DNA of 64,000 nt. Source: Sycon ciliatum. Taxonomy: Eukaryota > Porifera > Calcarea > Leucosolenida > Sycettidae. The position numbers and the translations under genes are program-made. Numbering within the stretch: the first letter of the stretch is position 1; each line of letters opens with the position of its first letter. Below, one piece after another: positions 11,640-22,765 of the stretch. A model generated the notes under the pieces. It saw only the letters and a program-made list of their open reading frames with translations. It was not told where the DNA came from and ran no database searches. Location: the NCBI RefSeq assembly GCF_964019385.1, contig NC_088651.1, positions 4,059,237 to 4,123,236 of the forward strand, given 5' to 3'.

Positions 11640-12300
11640 TGAGATTTGAAACTCGGGTATTGAGCCAATAATAAAAGTAGAAAGGAAAAGGACATAATAA
11701 ACGAGTTAAGAGTAACTCTCCACCACTGTAACTAGATACTATATACAGTCAGAAAGTGCAACAACTAGGCACAAAACTGACAGAGGCGAAACGTACGTCG
11801 TGTGAAACAACTTGTTTTGTAGTCAACTAGTCCATCACAATGTCATGCATGAGGAGTACTGTAGGAGTTTAGATTTCGGCTTGTACAATTCGTTCTCGCA
11901 AAGCGGAACCCTTCTTAACTTATCTTTGATATTTTTGACCCACCCAAGTTGGGTGGTGTGCTGCTTTGCTGCTTCGAATTGTAGTTAGACCGCTTTGTCA
12001 AATCGCCTACTGGTCTCGTCATCGTCCAGTGACAATCGACATTCTTTGTTCCGTTGGGACTGTAGCTTGTGCTCGTTTTCGTTGCGCTTGCCTTCCCCTC
12101 TTTGGTCTTTCCATAACCTTGAACCTTCCAAGTTGGAAGGCTGTCGGTTAGCGCTACGGAGATGTGTTGAAGCTAGGTGTCAGGACGTCGAATGTCTCAG
12201 TACTCTGTCAGTTTTGTGCCTAGTTGTTGCACTTTCTGACTGTATATAGTATCTAGTTACAGTGGTGGAGAGTTACTCTTAACTCGTTTCCAAATTCTGA
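11640..12300 (+). mobile_element. Family F element, foldback copy
   Basis: The left arm (about 11645-11785) is the inverse of the right end (about 12207-12295): both contain gagttaagagtaactctcc and the block running to aggcacaaaactgacag. The sense body begins at 11786 with GCGAAACGTACGTC, the second half of the family hammerhead, and runs to the right arm. No protein is encoded. The arrangement of an inverted copy of the 3' end in front of a sense body recurs in the Penelope-like elements at 50-62 kb. Confidence 0.8.
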
Positions 12301-12541
12301 GATCGTTAACTTTAATTGAGGATAAAATATCTAGTCTTGCAGTACACAGGCAGTGCAAGCTGTATCCAAACGTCATGAACATTGCTGTGCGATTGTTCAT
12401 CACGAAGATGCGTTGTTTTCATGTACTGAAGTATGTGTATGTATGTATGTATTACACCATCAGCCCGGATCATCCATTCGCGCTATGATCCAAGCTTGCA
12501 GCCTATATCAATCTTATCTTCTGAAAATTGTAGTCAAGTTG

Positions 12542-12583
12542 CTGTCTGATGATCGGTTAAAACCGTGAAACTCAGAGTTACAG
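12542..12583 (+). ncRNA. Hammerhead ribozyme candidate, type I
   Basis: The parts in order are: stem I strand CTGT, core CTGATGA, stem II hairpin CGGTT-AA-AACCG (5 bp, flanked by T on each side), GAAA, short stem III CT-CAG-AG, cleavage site TT, stem I strand ACAG. The layout matches type I hammerheads with a tiny stem III, typical of Penelope-like elements and retrozymes. The weak point is a U-U pair at the base of stem II. Flanks 12300-12541 and 12584-12740 show no gene. Confidence 0.6.
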
Positions 12584-12750
12584 AAGAAACGCTTTTCGTC
12601 CCTCTCAAGTGTATGTATGTATATATTTTTTTAGAGTTCGCAAGTACACACGGGCTACAAGCCCAATTACATGGAAACGAATGTGATTATTATTATTAGG
12701 ATTATTATTACTTCGAAGTAGTAATGGATCTGCTCCCACACAGGAGCTCG

Positions 12751-12974
12751 AGGCTACCTGAGACCGAGGGTACCTGAGACCAAGGGTACCTGAGACGGAG
12801 GGTACCTGAGACCGAGGGTACCTGATACCGAGGGTCCCTGAGACCGAGGGTATCTGAGACCAAAGATACCTGAGACTGAGGGTACCTGAGACTGAGGGTA
12901 CCTGAGACTGAGGGTACCAGAGACCAAGGGTCCCTGAGACCGAAGGTACCTGAGACCGAGGGTACCTGTGGAGC
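12751..12974. repeat. 16-bp minisatellite, about 14 units
   Basis: The unit is GGTACCTGAGACCGAG with point variants. Because 16 is not a multiple of three, all three minus-strand frames stay open and read the same 16-residue period; these are not genes. Confidence 0.95.
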
Positions 12975-14689
12975 GATAAAAATGCATGTGTGGTGACCTT
13001 CTCCAAACTGTCTCCTGTCTCGCCTGCACACTTGATATGTGCCTGCATGATTTCAAAGTCTTTCCTCACTACCTCATGGGTTTTCTTGCTTACGGTTGTT
13101 GTCAATTTTTCAGTCATGTCTAAGTTTTATTTACGCGAGTAACACCAATTCTAGCGTATATTATGTCTCGGATGCTGAGCCAATAGTAATATGTAAAGAG
13201 AAAATAATCTATAAGTTACTAGATATGACTAACAATCCACCAATCCTCTTCTTGTTGTCGCTCTATCTGACTGTATAATTATTATCTCGTTACCTTCCTG
13301 GACTGTTAGTCATAAATAACTCACAGGTATTTTTTATCTTTCTAGATTACATAGGGTGAGTGTTGTAAACAAACATATACAGTATTTCCCGGAGTAACAG
13401 CCGCTCCCCAACTCCCTCTTTGTGCCACGAAATACTGTATCACCGTTATGTGGATCATCCGAGTATACGTTGCACCCCCTTTTTGGAGTGAAATTGGTGT
13501 GTTCAAAGTGCGGCTTATGTTCAGGAATACACGGTGCTTACATTACGTGTTCCCGCTTTTTTTGTATGGCCGTGATTGGGAAACAAAGGGAAGTATGGCT
13601 TCGTACACTGTCCTTTCTAACACCAGTTATCAGTTTGAGTGGCTGTACGACATAATTTTTTTCATTTTTCTGCTTATTGTATTTATTTTTTCAGTACGAG
13701 TTCCCATAACTTCATAAAAAATGGCAACAATGCCATCAGGCCTGGGTAGAAAAAAAGCACAGTAAATGCTGGGAGCGGGCAACTCTCTTGTTGGCAGTAT
13801 TCTACTAAGCGTAGAAAGGGTAGGCAGGAAGCAGTAAGGGGTATTGAGAAATGGTTGAAAAGGAACTTGAAGAAACAACATTGTTATCAATTTTTTGGGT
13901 GTGCGCTAATCTGAAACCCAATCTTACAGATTCGACGGTGTTACACTGGCGTGGAGTGGTTCCAAGACAGCATTACGGATCAGTTCAGCAGTATGGACCT
14001 GGTCAAATTCCGGCACTGAACGTTGATAGGACTTTAAGTATGCCATGAGAATAGCTTTTTGGGATTCCATTCTCGATCGCACCAGAGCTGGGCAGAATGC
14101 AATTTTAATCATAACTGTACTCTCCTAGGACGCTAAGTACTAATCCTTTGCTGCTTCGAGTTCATCGACGACCATGGCCTATAGTCCCGACCAACGACCC
14201 ATCTGCATCCACAGGTAGGAACCTCGTGCTACTGGTGCGTTCCGGTCCCGTCATTCGTGATTTAGGTGGATCAGTTCGCATTTGGGGGGGACAATGCTCC
14301 AGTTCTAATTTCTTACTGTTACGACAGGGCAGCACCAGTAAAGGTTTTTTCAGAACCGCTCACAAGCGTTTTTTTATATGGGTAGTAATTTCAGCTATTT
14401 TTCCGTTCCCTCCCCACCCCAACCCCGAAGGTAAACATGATGAACACGCGCGCGATGTACTGTATGCAGCCATGAGACTGCAATAACACACCGATACATA
14501 CCTCCCCACCTCGCTACCCCGCACACAGGTACACCCACACGCGGATGCACACGGCACACGCACGTGGCCACGCACACATACGCACATGCACACGACACAA
14601 ACAGGAACTTCTTCATGTATAATGCCATGTAAAGCAGTGGCCACCGTACTTCACTACAAGGAAATAGTGCCACACGACGAAGCAATGAA
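12975..14689. other. No gene recognised
   Basis: Frames here are short and lack recognisable domains. A stretch at about 13379-13530 (acagtatttcccgg and gtgcggcttatgttcag) resembles decayed ends of pogo/Tigger-like DNA transposons. CG- and CA-rich low complexity lies at 14440-14600. Confidence 0.5.
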
Positions 14690-15475
14690 TTGACTCTACC
14701 TGCTAGCATAGTCAGTGAAGGAGACTTTCATGGACTAGGATGGACCGAAAGAACCAGCGCCCCTTTTTTAAGTGATGTGCAGTCCGTGCAAGGGCAGTAC
14801 ACCAATGGAGCTAGATCTCTGGCACCGCACTACGAGCTACATGAAAGGGTTAATGCATGTTGGAATAGGCGATTGGAGAGAGTATGACGGACTGAAAGAA
14901 GAAGAAAAGAAATATCTGAAGCCAGATGCTGGGATTTGAACCCAAACCGTCAGATTCTCAGTCAAAGAACTTGGGGAACATACTACAAGTGACAACTACT
15001 GACTGTCATGGTAAGATGGCATGTTTCCCAGCCCCGCGAAAATATAGTCACAACATCATTAAAGGATATGAAAATTCGTGTCGATGGTGATAAAATGACA
15101 TGAGATGTGTAGATCAGATATTTCTTTTTCCTTAGATCTTCTAATCAGAACACACGTGCTAGTTGTTCTTGTATTACATACACACATAATATTAATAATA
15201 ATAATAATAATAATACACACCTGCTAAGATTTATCTCCACTTGGTGTCCCAAGTGTTTTTGGAGTTTGGTCAGGGCTTGGATTCCATGGTGTCCTTGATA
15301 CCAGGCATTATGTAAAATGTACACAACGTATGCTTATTTATGGCACATTGTGCATTTCAGATGGGCACCAAAATTTCAAAGATGGAATATAATTATAGAC
15401 TTCACTAAGCATGGAAAACGAATCTTCCAAAAATTATGCCTAAACCACCTTATAGCTTGACTCGGCTCATGTATT
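14690..15475 (+). repeat. Dispersed repeat R1, forward copy
   Basis: Inverse of 2150-2790. It differs by a tRNA-like insert near 14920-14990 whose minus strand has a B-box-like word (gggttcaaatccc), and a TAA microsatellite at 15188-15215. Its 3' part (15250-15475) is also present before the kinase at 42.9 kb. Confidence 0.7.
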
Positions 15476-15567
15476 AGGATACTCCCTTCGATAGGCATCT
15501 ATTTGCCTCTGGAGGATCCGTGAAATAAAAATCAATCAATCAATCAATCAAAAATGTATTGAAGAGA

Positions 15568-15770
15568 ACGAAGAGGTGTATGTTTGTACGATACAGGCTT
15601 GTGATTTTATAGCGGATACGGACTGATTTCAGACGTATGCATGGCGCATAAAAGGGCTGCGCTTACGTGTTCGCATTGTTCTTCAAGTGTGATTCAACGG
15701 CTTTCTTTAACTCGGAGATCCAAAGTAACTTCATTTCCTATTCATCTTCATCTTCATCCTTCTCGCTGAA
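15568..15770 (+). promoter_or_regulatory. TATA promoter of intronless kinase 1
   Basis: A block of about 130 bases, including ttgtacgatacaggcttgtg and gcggatacggactgatttca, with a TATA-like box CATAAAAGG at about 15648-15656, matches 42670-42800 nearly base for base and less closely the start of the gene at 47.5 kb. The TATA lies about 120 bases before the ATG, leaving room for a short 5' UTR. Confidence 0.7.
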
Positions 15771-16868
15771 ATGGCTGAAGCTGCAACCCCCAGACCGGAA
15801 GCCGTGACTGAGCAGCCATCTGGGGTCGGTGACCAGATGACGTCAGAAGTCGCAGCTACGTATGCAGGCAAATACGCCGACGACCAGGCATACCAGCTTG
15901 CGCAGCTCCTCGAAATGCAGAAGAACGAAATCCGCCAGCTCTGCTTAACGTCTCTCCACGAAGATTTCACAGTCAAAAGGAAGATGTTCGAGAACGGAAA
16001 GGTAGAAATTTACAGAATCAAAGCAGATGAAGGCCAGCCTTACAAGGCTGTTATGAAGATGCGCAAATTTGACCAACAAACCGAAGCTCGCAAGAAGAGG
16101 AGGATATTGCAGGAGATCACCGTCCACAGATATGTAACAAGGACTGGCTGCCCATACATAGCGCAGATTCACAACACACTGTACAACTTCTCTAGCGACA
16201 GTTGCTATGGCTTCCAGGTGGAATATCTGCGTCAAGGTACCATGATAGAAAACTATTCGAAGCTCTCCTATGCGGGTCGCCTCCGAGTGTGCAGGGATGT
16301 GGCGAAGGGTTTGAAACACATCCACTCCTTGCACATTGTCCACGCTGACATCAAGATGGACAATATTCTTGTGCGCATTGGAGCAGACGGCCAACCCATG
16401 GGCAAGATCATCGACTTCGGGGCAAGTAAAGTCATGGGTTTGAAAGTAACATCCGGCCATTGCATTGGGAATGCGTGGCAATTCGCATGCCCAGAACTCA
16501 CCTATCCAGCGGAAACTCGTATAGTTCTTGCAGCTTCGGTGGACATTTGGTCATTCGGTATGATGGCCTTGAATTCGTTGACCCCGAGCTACCAAACGCC
16601 TTGGGATAGGGCCTCTGATCACAATCAGGACTTCAAATACTTTCGTGAGCATTTGGACAGCAGCTCCGAGAGATCAAGCAGCAGAAACCCGGTGCAGCTC
16701 CAATTTTTGGGTCAGACACCATTCAACGACCTCCGCCCTTTCGTGAACTACTTGGTCACAAATCTCCTGCGGATGGATCCAGCGCGGCGCTTCGACATGG
16801 ACCGCGTTATCCGGGAGCTGGAAGGCGAGATTCCAGGAGCAAGCACAGCTCTCGAACTTGTGAAGTGA
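15771..16868 (+). CDS. Intronless non-RD protein kinase 1
   Basis: 365 residues in one exon; the ATG follows the conserved promoter. About 60 residues of Ala/Glu/Gln-rich leader precede the kinase domain. Visible features: beta3 Lys96 (AVMK), helix C Glu115, catalytic loop HADIKMDN with Asp193, Lys195 and Asn198, Asp215-Phe-Gly, CPEL (240-243) in place of APE, helix F VDIWSFG (Asp258) and a C-lobe end with RMDPARRFDM. A typical GxGxxG loop is not seen. Ala replaces the Arg of HRD, so activation-loop phosphorylation control is unlikely. All catalytic residues are present, so activity is expected. Substrates and pathway are unknown; no signal peptide or membrane span is seen. Closest relative in the window: 42894-43985. 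Confidence 0.85.
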   Translation: MAEAATPRPEAVTEQPSGVGDQMTSEVAATYAGKYADDQAYQLAQLLEMQKNEIRQLCLTSLHEDFTVKRKMFENGKVEIYRIKADEGQPYKAVMKMRKFDQQTEARKKRRILQEITVHRYVTRTGCPYIAQIHNTLYNFSSDSCYGFQVEYLRQGTMIENYSKLSYAGRLRVCRDVAKGLKHIHSLHIVHADIKMDNILVRIGADGQPMGKIIDFGASKVMGLKVTSGHCIGNAWQFACPELTYPAETRIVLAASVDIWSFGMMALNSLTPSYQTPWDRASDHNQDFKYFREHLDSSSERSSSRNPVQLQFLGQTPFNDLRPFVNYLVTNLLRMDPARRFDMDRVIRELEGEIPGASTALELVK

Positions 16869-16886
16869 TTTGCGCTCCAAATGTTT

Positions 16887-16892
16887 AATAAA
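16887..16892 (+). terminator. Poly(A) signal of kinase 1
   Basis: AATAAA begins 19 bases after the stop codon and before the family F insertion. The corresponding bases are missing in the duplicate gene at 43.99 kb. Confidence 0.65.
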
Positions 16893-16904
16893 TTTGTCTG
16901 AAAA

Positions 16905-17660
16905 GCTAAAAACTCGGTTGTTAAGCCAAAATCAAATGAAGAACGGAAAAGGGCTTACCATGGATACGGTTAAGAGTTACTCTCCAGCACTGTAACAAGA
17001 TATTATTATACAGTCAGAAAGTGCAATAACTAGGCACAAAACTGACAGAGTACTGAGACATTCGACGTCCTGGCACCTAGCTACAACACACCTCCGTAGC
17101 GCTAACCTACAGCCTTCCAATTCGGAAGACTCACGGTTATGGGGAGACCAAAGAGGGGAAGGTAAGCGCAATGAAAACGAGCACAAGCTACATTCCCAAA
17201 GGCACAACGAATGTCGATTGTTACTGGACGATGACGAGACCAGTAGGATACTTGACAAAGCGGTCTAACTACAATTTGAAGCAGCAAAGCAGCACATCAC
17301 CCCACTGCACTTGGGTTGCTCAGAAATATCGAAGATATGTAGAGAATTTGGAAACTTTGCGAAAACGAATTGTACAAGCCGAACGCCAAACTCTCACAGT
17401 ACTCCTCACGCATGACATTGTGATGGACTAGTTGACTACAAAACAAGTTGTTTCACACTACGTACGTTTCGCCGTATGGTTCGTGACCGGTCATCAGGTG
17501 TGCAATTTGAAACTCGGGTATTGAGCCAATAATTAAACTAATGTAGAAAGAAAAAAGGACATAATGGAAACGATTTAAGAGTAACTCTCCTCCACCGTAA
17601 CTAGCTACTATTATACAGTCAGAAAGTACACCTAGGCAGAAAACCGACAGAGTACTGAGC
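16905..17660 (-). mobile_element. Family F element, full unit plus partial second unit
   Basis: Antisense copy starting about 40 bases after the kinase 1 stop. The unit runs from the actcgg/gagttaagagtaactctcc end through the gacagcctt- and caaagagggg-type blocks to the hammerhead at 17454-17502. A second partial unit follows immediately (gaaactcgggtattgagcc onward) to about 17660, where a small foldback element interrupts it. The two units in tandem, with the ribozyme at the join, fit templates copied from multimeric or circular RNA. Confidence 0.75.
17454..17502 (-). ncRNA. Hammerhead ribozyme candidate of family F
   Basis: Minus-strand parts in order are stem I CACAC, core CTGATGA, an imperfect stem II (CCG with CGG enclosing GGT and ACC), GAAA, self-complementary stem III CGTACG, cleavage site TA, stem I GTGTG. 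Other F copies (11790, 40095) read CGTACGTC at the same place, giving the classical GUC cleavage triplet. One extra C before GAAA weakens this copy. A palindromic stem III is a feature of hammerheads that act as dimers. Confidence 0.6.
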
Positions 17661-17662
17661 TA

Positions 17663-17873
17663 CAGACAACAAGTTCATGGAATTTTTAGGGATGTTTATG
17701 TTTTTCAAAATCGATTTTCGTGTTCCGCTCATCAGTGAATAGTATCGGAACTGAGGATACTGTGTACAAAAAAGAAAATTTTATAACAGCATAATTAAAA
17801 GTGTGAACAAAAACACGAAAAAAGATTTTGAATAATATAAACATCCTTAAAAATTCCATGAACTTGTTGTCTG
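17663..17873. mobile_element. Small foldback element with hammerhead
   Basis: The left arm (agacaacaagttcatgg through ttttagggatgtttatg) and right arm (its inverse ending gaacttgttgtct) are each about 60 bp around an 80-base loop. The left arm contains a minus-strand hammerhead; the right arm keeps only its second half. It is inserted into the second F unit. Confidence 0.7.
17704..17739 (-). ncRNA. Hammerhead ribozyme candidate, minimal
   Basis: Minus-strand parts in order are TTCA, CTGATGA, a 9-base stem II (GCG-GAA-CAC, one C-A mismatch), GAAA, self-complementary stem III ATCGAT, TT, TGAA. The size and layout are the same as the motifs in the Penelope-like elements at 51-62 kb. Confidence 0.55.
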
Positions 17874-17908
17874 GCCATGTCTGCATCTATTATATTCTTT
17901 ATTGCATT

Positions 17909-18245
17909 AACGAGAGAGCTTGGAAGCTCAGGGCCCTACGCTATGCTTTGTTACTTAGCTCATCGTGAATGTTGTGGGAACTGATGGAAATGTTTCCTGG
18001 GACGGCGCTGACTCTACCGAGCACGTGCGTTCTGGAGTCGACGGGATCTCTCTGCCGACGTTTCCTGTTACCGGCGCTGACTCGCCCGTTCACGCCTATT
18101 TTGGAGACGACGGGATCTCTCTTCCAAAGTATGTTTTTGCTGACGCATCCTATCACCTATTCGGAAACTAACATCCATTCTAATTTCATATCCTCCTCGT
18201 CTCCCTATTTCTTTAAAGTCTCTCTATACATCAGGGAGTCGTACT
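17909..18245 (-). repeat. Dispersed repeat K, reverse copy (first half)
   Basis: Reverse of the K unit seen at 32411, 34150 and 37501. It begins with the gagagcttggaagctc hairpin word, then gggccctacgctatgc, two diverged copies of a 'ggcgctgact ... tctggagtcgacggg' motif, and ends near gggagtcgtactgt. Confidence 0.7.
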
Positions 18246-18994
18246 GTATTGGCAGCTACCCTAACGGGTCACGCCGCCCACCACCCAAGCATGGGTATGA
18301 TGAGGGACAGTGGCAACAGAAACAAAAAACAGCAAGCAGGGAGAGAAAGCAAGAGAAAGATGGCGATAGTAGTACATCTGGTGTGCGACGTATAGAAAAG
18401 AGAGATGACAAGAGATGCGCACAAAATAGGAAACAATAATTATTTTTGCAGTTCCGAAACAATCAACCAGGTGATGGAGTGTGGGCATCCGAAGTTCCAC
18501 CTGGACTCCACAGGAAGAACATCCCACGCAGGGATATCAGCAATAGGCCAAGCGTTGAAAAACAGCCATGAGGACACATCGTCTAGAAGTCCACCGCGCT
18601 CGAACTGAAATTGCAGGTTCAAACAATTTCCCACGCGGCGTCAGGCAGCGTAACTCTTCTCCCTGCATCACCATCCATCTCCAGCAACCGTCTCCACTCA
18701 CAGCTCATGCCTCTGCCACCACTGTACTCCTCCGAGCTTCGCAGTTTGAAACCATTCGGGGGTCAGCTACACCACCGCGAATGGAGAGACGAGGACGACA
18801 ACGGTCGTGACTGAAAAGACACTGACTTGGCGACCGCGTCGCGGAAACCTCGCCCCAGCAAATTCAGAAATACGCCAGGGGCAACTCTGGTGGACCCAGA
18901 GCCACCCCCTTGGCAAGACTAGTAAGAGGAACGACTGAAAACTCAGATAAAACGGAGCTACAAAAAGTGCAACGGTCCCCTTCAAGCACAGTTG
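18246..18994. other. No gene recognised
   Basis: Short overlapping frames on both strands without domains; most look like chance. No repeat ends were found. Confidence 0.5.
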
Positions 18995-19262
18995 CAACAC
19001 ACAGGGAGTCGTATACATGTACATAATATTGTGGCCAGCTGTTTGTAGCCAGCTGTGTTTGATGGTTCGGTACGGTACGGGACAGATACGGAAGCCAGCA
19101 AATGGCCAGCTGTGCGATACGGTACGGGACAGATACGGGATAGCGCCAGGCGTGACACAAACAAACAAACAAACAAACAAACAAACACCAAATTAAAGCT
19201 GTGTGGACCCTGGCTAGCGCCAGACGTTACTGAAGTAACGTCTTCTGCATAGCTACGGGAAT
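18995..19262 (-). repeat. Dispersed repeat K, reverse copy (second half)
   Basis: Contains the CGTACC-type block inverted (ggtacggtacgggacagata, twice), a (CAAA)n run at 19156-19188, and one copy of the 69-bp unit that is tandemly repeated at 31733-32008. A forward piece of the same family, with the M module, follows at about 19300-19530. Confidence 0.7.
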
Positions 19263-19694
19263 AAAATTGCTTTCTCCACGCCGACTCGTTAAAACATCCC
19301 TATGTTTTTTTTGCCAAGGTCATCAAGGGGGTAGACGGTGCCGTATTACCCTCGAATGCAAAGAGAAAGCTTACTCTCACTAGGCAAAAAAGCATTGAGC
19401 TTCCAATCTCTCTCGTTCCGTGTTTGTTTGTTATTTTGTGCCATTGGCATACCTGGCGCTATCCCGTACATGTCCCGTACCGTACCATCAAAGACACGCT
19501 GGTTAAAATATTCAAATAGGACTTCCATTCCATTACGGTGTTGCACGGTATAAGGATGTCGTATAGCACGCCGTACAACAGTACGATGAAATTCAGAAGC
19601 CAGCGACGGCTTGGGAACGATGAACAGTACAACAGTATTGTGAGTGAGAGTCAGGCCAAGTTTCTGTATATCATTACAGGGAGTGCAATAATAT

Positions 19695-20794
19695 TTATAG
19701 CAATAAAAACTGCTTTATGGCAGCTTTCTAAAAAAAGTTATTGTGTTCTAGTCCTGGGTCCTTCCCCTATAGAAAATTTATAAAATTGCTTCACAGCCTT
19801 GGACTCCGTCTAAAAAGTAAGAAATTTACGAAATGTAATTGCCGAAAAGTAAAATTTCACACAAAACCTCACAATAATCTTGACACTTGACAATCAAAAT
19901 ACTGCTTTCAACACTTGTTTAGTCTGACACTTGTACTTCACCAACATGCAGGCATGGGAAAGAGGATCACGAGGGGAAAAGGTCTTCTCGCTTTTCATTC
20001 TGTGTGTGATTATTGTGAGGTTTTGCGTGAAATTTTAATTTTCGGCAATCCCATTTCGTTAATAGGGACATTTAGCAATGCGAAAATTCGAACTTTTCGT
20101 GGTGGCGATATTTCGCGAAAATCTATTTCGAAAAAGAAAACTTGTGAGGTTTAGGAATGCGAAACGACTTTTCTCGAAGCTATTTGAATCTTATAGTACC
20201 GTACCGTATATGCAGCTCAGTCTCAAACAGCTTAACAGGGGGCTGTAAAATTTCCACTCCCTGTAGTGAAATGCGTACCGAGAAAAGAGAAAGTTACTTT
20301 CGCCAATCACTGCAACTTCGCGTCCAAGTTTTCGAAGTTTTGACCTTTGTTTCTGTACTCATTCCCAGACTCGAATTTTCTTTCAAACTTTCGCGTTGCT
20401 AAACGTCCTTAATTTCTTACTTTTTACGAAATGTGATTGCCGAAAATTAAAATTTCACACAAAACCTCACAATAATCACGACACTTGACAATCAAAATTT
20501 TAATACTGCTTTCAACACTTGTTAAGTCTGACACTTGTACTGCACCAACATGCATGCATGGGAAAGAGGATCACGAGGGGAAAAGGTCTTCTCGCTTTTC
20601 ATTCTGTGTGTGATTATTGTGAGGTTTTGTGTGAAATTTTAATTTTCAGCAATCACATTTCGTTAATTTTACTTTTTAGACGGAGTCCAAGGCAGTGAAG
20701 CAAATTTATAAATTTTCTATAGGGGAAGGACCCAGGACTAGAACATAACAACTTTTTTTAGAAAGCTGCCATAAAGCAGTTTTTATTGCTATAA
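19695..20794. mobile_element. Non-autonomous DNA transposon, 1.1 kb
   Basis: Terminal inverted repeats of about 125 bp (19695-19820 and 20670-20794) begin TTATAGCAATAAAAACTGC and include cctgggtccttcccc. Inside, two direct copies of a further foldback block (about 19815-20045 and 20418-20668) each pair aaatttcacacaaaacctc with its inverse. No transposase is visible. The flanking TA fits, but does not prove, a TA target. Confidence 0.75.
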
Positions 20795-22514
20795 TTTCTT
20801 TTGATTTTCTGTCGCCAATGGAATGCCCGGTCGCCCTATACATGTATGTAAATGATGGCCTTCACATCATATCAATACCGTGTTGTACGCATTGATGTGC
20901 AAGCCATTTCTTGCAGAAAAATGGCACTAGCATAACTTGATGCATGTTCTTCTGCGGGGGAAACATGTGGGTAGTGCAGTGGTGGTGATATTTTTTTATA
21001 CGCAGGTCATTCTGTGGATGTTGCAGTTGCAGAATTTCACGATTCTGTCATAACATTGTCTTTCCTTTCAGATTTTTCAGATTTCCCCACCCTCGATCAG
21101 ATTTACTGGAGAAATGTAGTCAGCTGCGTGTCGCACATGTTTTTTGTTGATTCTGTGCTTTGTTTGTACAAGTAATTGTCTATAATCATGAGTTATTGTG
21201 ATAAGGTCATCCTGCATCATATTGCACTGAAATCGTAATCCTGTTGATGTCGATACAACTTTTGAAAGTAGTTCAATGACTTCAAAATGTTAGTCCACGA
21301 TTTTCTAAAACAACACAGCAAAGAAGGAACAATAACCATGTATTAAAATGTAAACAAAGTACATTGTTGAGTCCGACACCTCGTTCCAACAACTACACTG
21401 ATCCTGAGGATAAAAGGGGCAAGGCTATGATTGGAGGTACTGAAAGATAAACAAGGCATTCCATAATAGTAAAATGTTACACATCTTTTGGCGAGTATGA
21501 ATGACATCCAGTCGTTCGACTAGATATCATTCATTCTCACCAAAAGGAACCTCTTTAGGACGAACACCAAGGGACCAACGGTATTTGTTCTGTGAGTTTG
21601 TCTTAATCCTATTTTTATAACCAGTGAATACAATTATTTCTCGAATAGAGATACCAATAGATTTCTTCTACAGCGAAAGATTCTAAGCCACACCGACTCA
21701 TTGACTCGTCACGTATGAAACAAATGAGTCACCGAACCTTTCTTTAGCAACCTGACTGCAACTGAAACAGCAACAGAGAAATACGATACATGTACAGCAC
21801 ATTCTTGCAGGTACTACAAACAGATTGCAGATCGTAATTCTTGCTTTGCCGGCACGCAACTTTATTTGGGGCAGTGCAATCTCGGCCCTTCTCACAAATC
21901 AAACAGCCCAGACTCGAGTAAACAAACCCAATCGTACAAGTACGAGATTTCGTATGAAGCAAACAAGTCACTGAACCTCTCCGAATTTATTTGCATACTC
22001 GGTCAATGAGTCCTTGAACCGTTCCCTCCAGATTCGGAACTGCTAACGATAGTATGCCACCGTGACCAGTGCCTTACTTGTAACGTACCAATGTGCAATG
22101 AACATGAGTATTTCGACAACACATCTAAGCCTTAGCAGCAACATACGCCTTACCGTCAAGAAGGTGAACTCGAGTTCTTCGCACAATGTAGGCAAGGGCA
22201 AAGAGATACGAATGGATCTAAATCCGAATAAAATCGGCGCACGTTTCCGTAAATGAAAGGGTGAGCATAAGAATAAGCCAAATGAATCGAAGGAAACTGG
22301 TCACCTCGAGATCATCTGTCATTGAGTATTCCGTAAAAGGAGGCCTCGACAGCGGAAAAGCTTAATTTAGAAAAGAGATCCTGTCAGCTTTTGCATTCCA
22401 CCAAAAATCAGTACACTTTTCGTAAAAATTAATAATGAAATAGTCAACACAAGAAATGAATCAAAGGAAACTGGTCAACTCACCTGACATAGAGTAATAA
22501 TCCGTGAAAGTGCG
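20795..22514. other. No gene recognised; one hairpin
   Basis: A hairpin at about 21489-21547 pairs ttttggcgagtatgaatgac with its near-inverse. A direct repeat of about 36 bases (cgtatgaaacaaatgagtca and cgtatgaagcaaacaagtca) lies near 21712 and 21949. Frames are short and without domains. Confidence 0.5.
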
Positions 22515-22765
22515 ACAACTAGGCCTCTTTGGTCTTTCCATAACCTTGAACCTTCCAAGTTGGAAGGCTGTCGGTTAGCGCTACGGAGATGTGTTGAAGC
22601 TAGGTGTCAGGACGTCAAATGTCTCAGTACTCTGTCAGTTTTGTGCCTAGTTGTTGCACTTTCTGACTGTATATAGTATCTGGTTACAGGGATGGAGAGT
22701 TACTCTCAACTCGTATCTATATTTCCTTTTCCTTTCTACATTTATCATTGGCTCAATATCCGACT
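22515..22765 (+). mobile_element. Family F, 3' part
   Basis: Sense copy from cctctttggtctttcc to ccttttcctttctac and the inverted ggctcaatatcc end. The 5' half, including the ribozyme, is missing. Confidence 0.75.

Noticed and set aside
12605-13117. Three minus-strand frames with SQVPSVSGTL-type periods
   Set aside because: Products of the 16-bp minisatellite.
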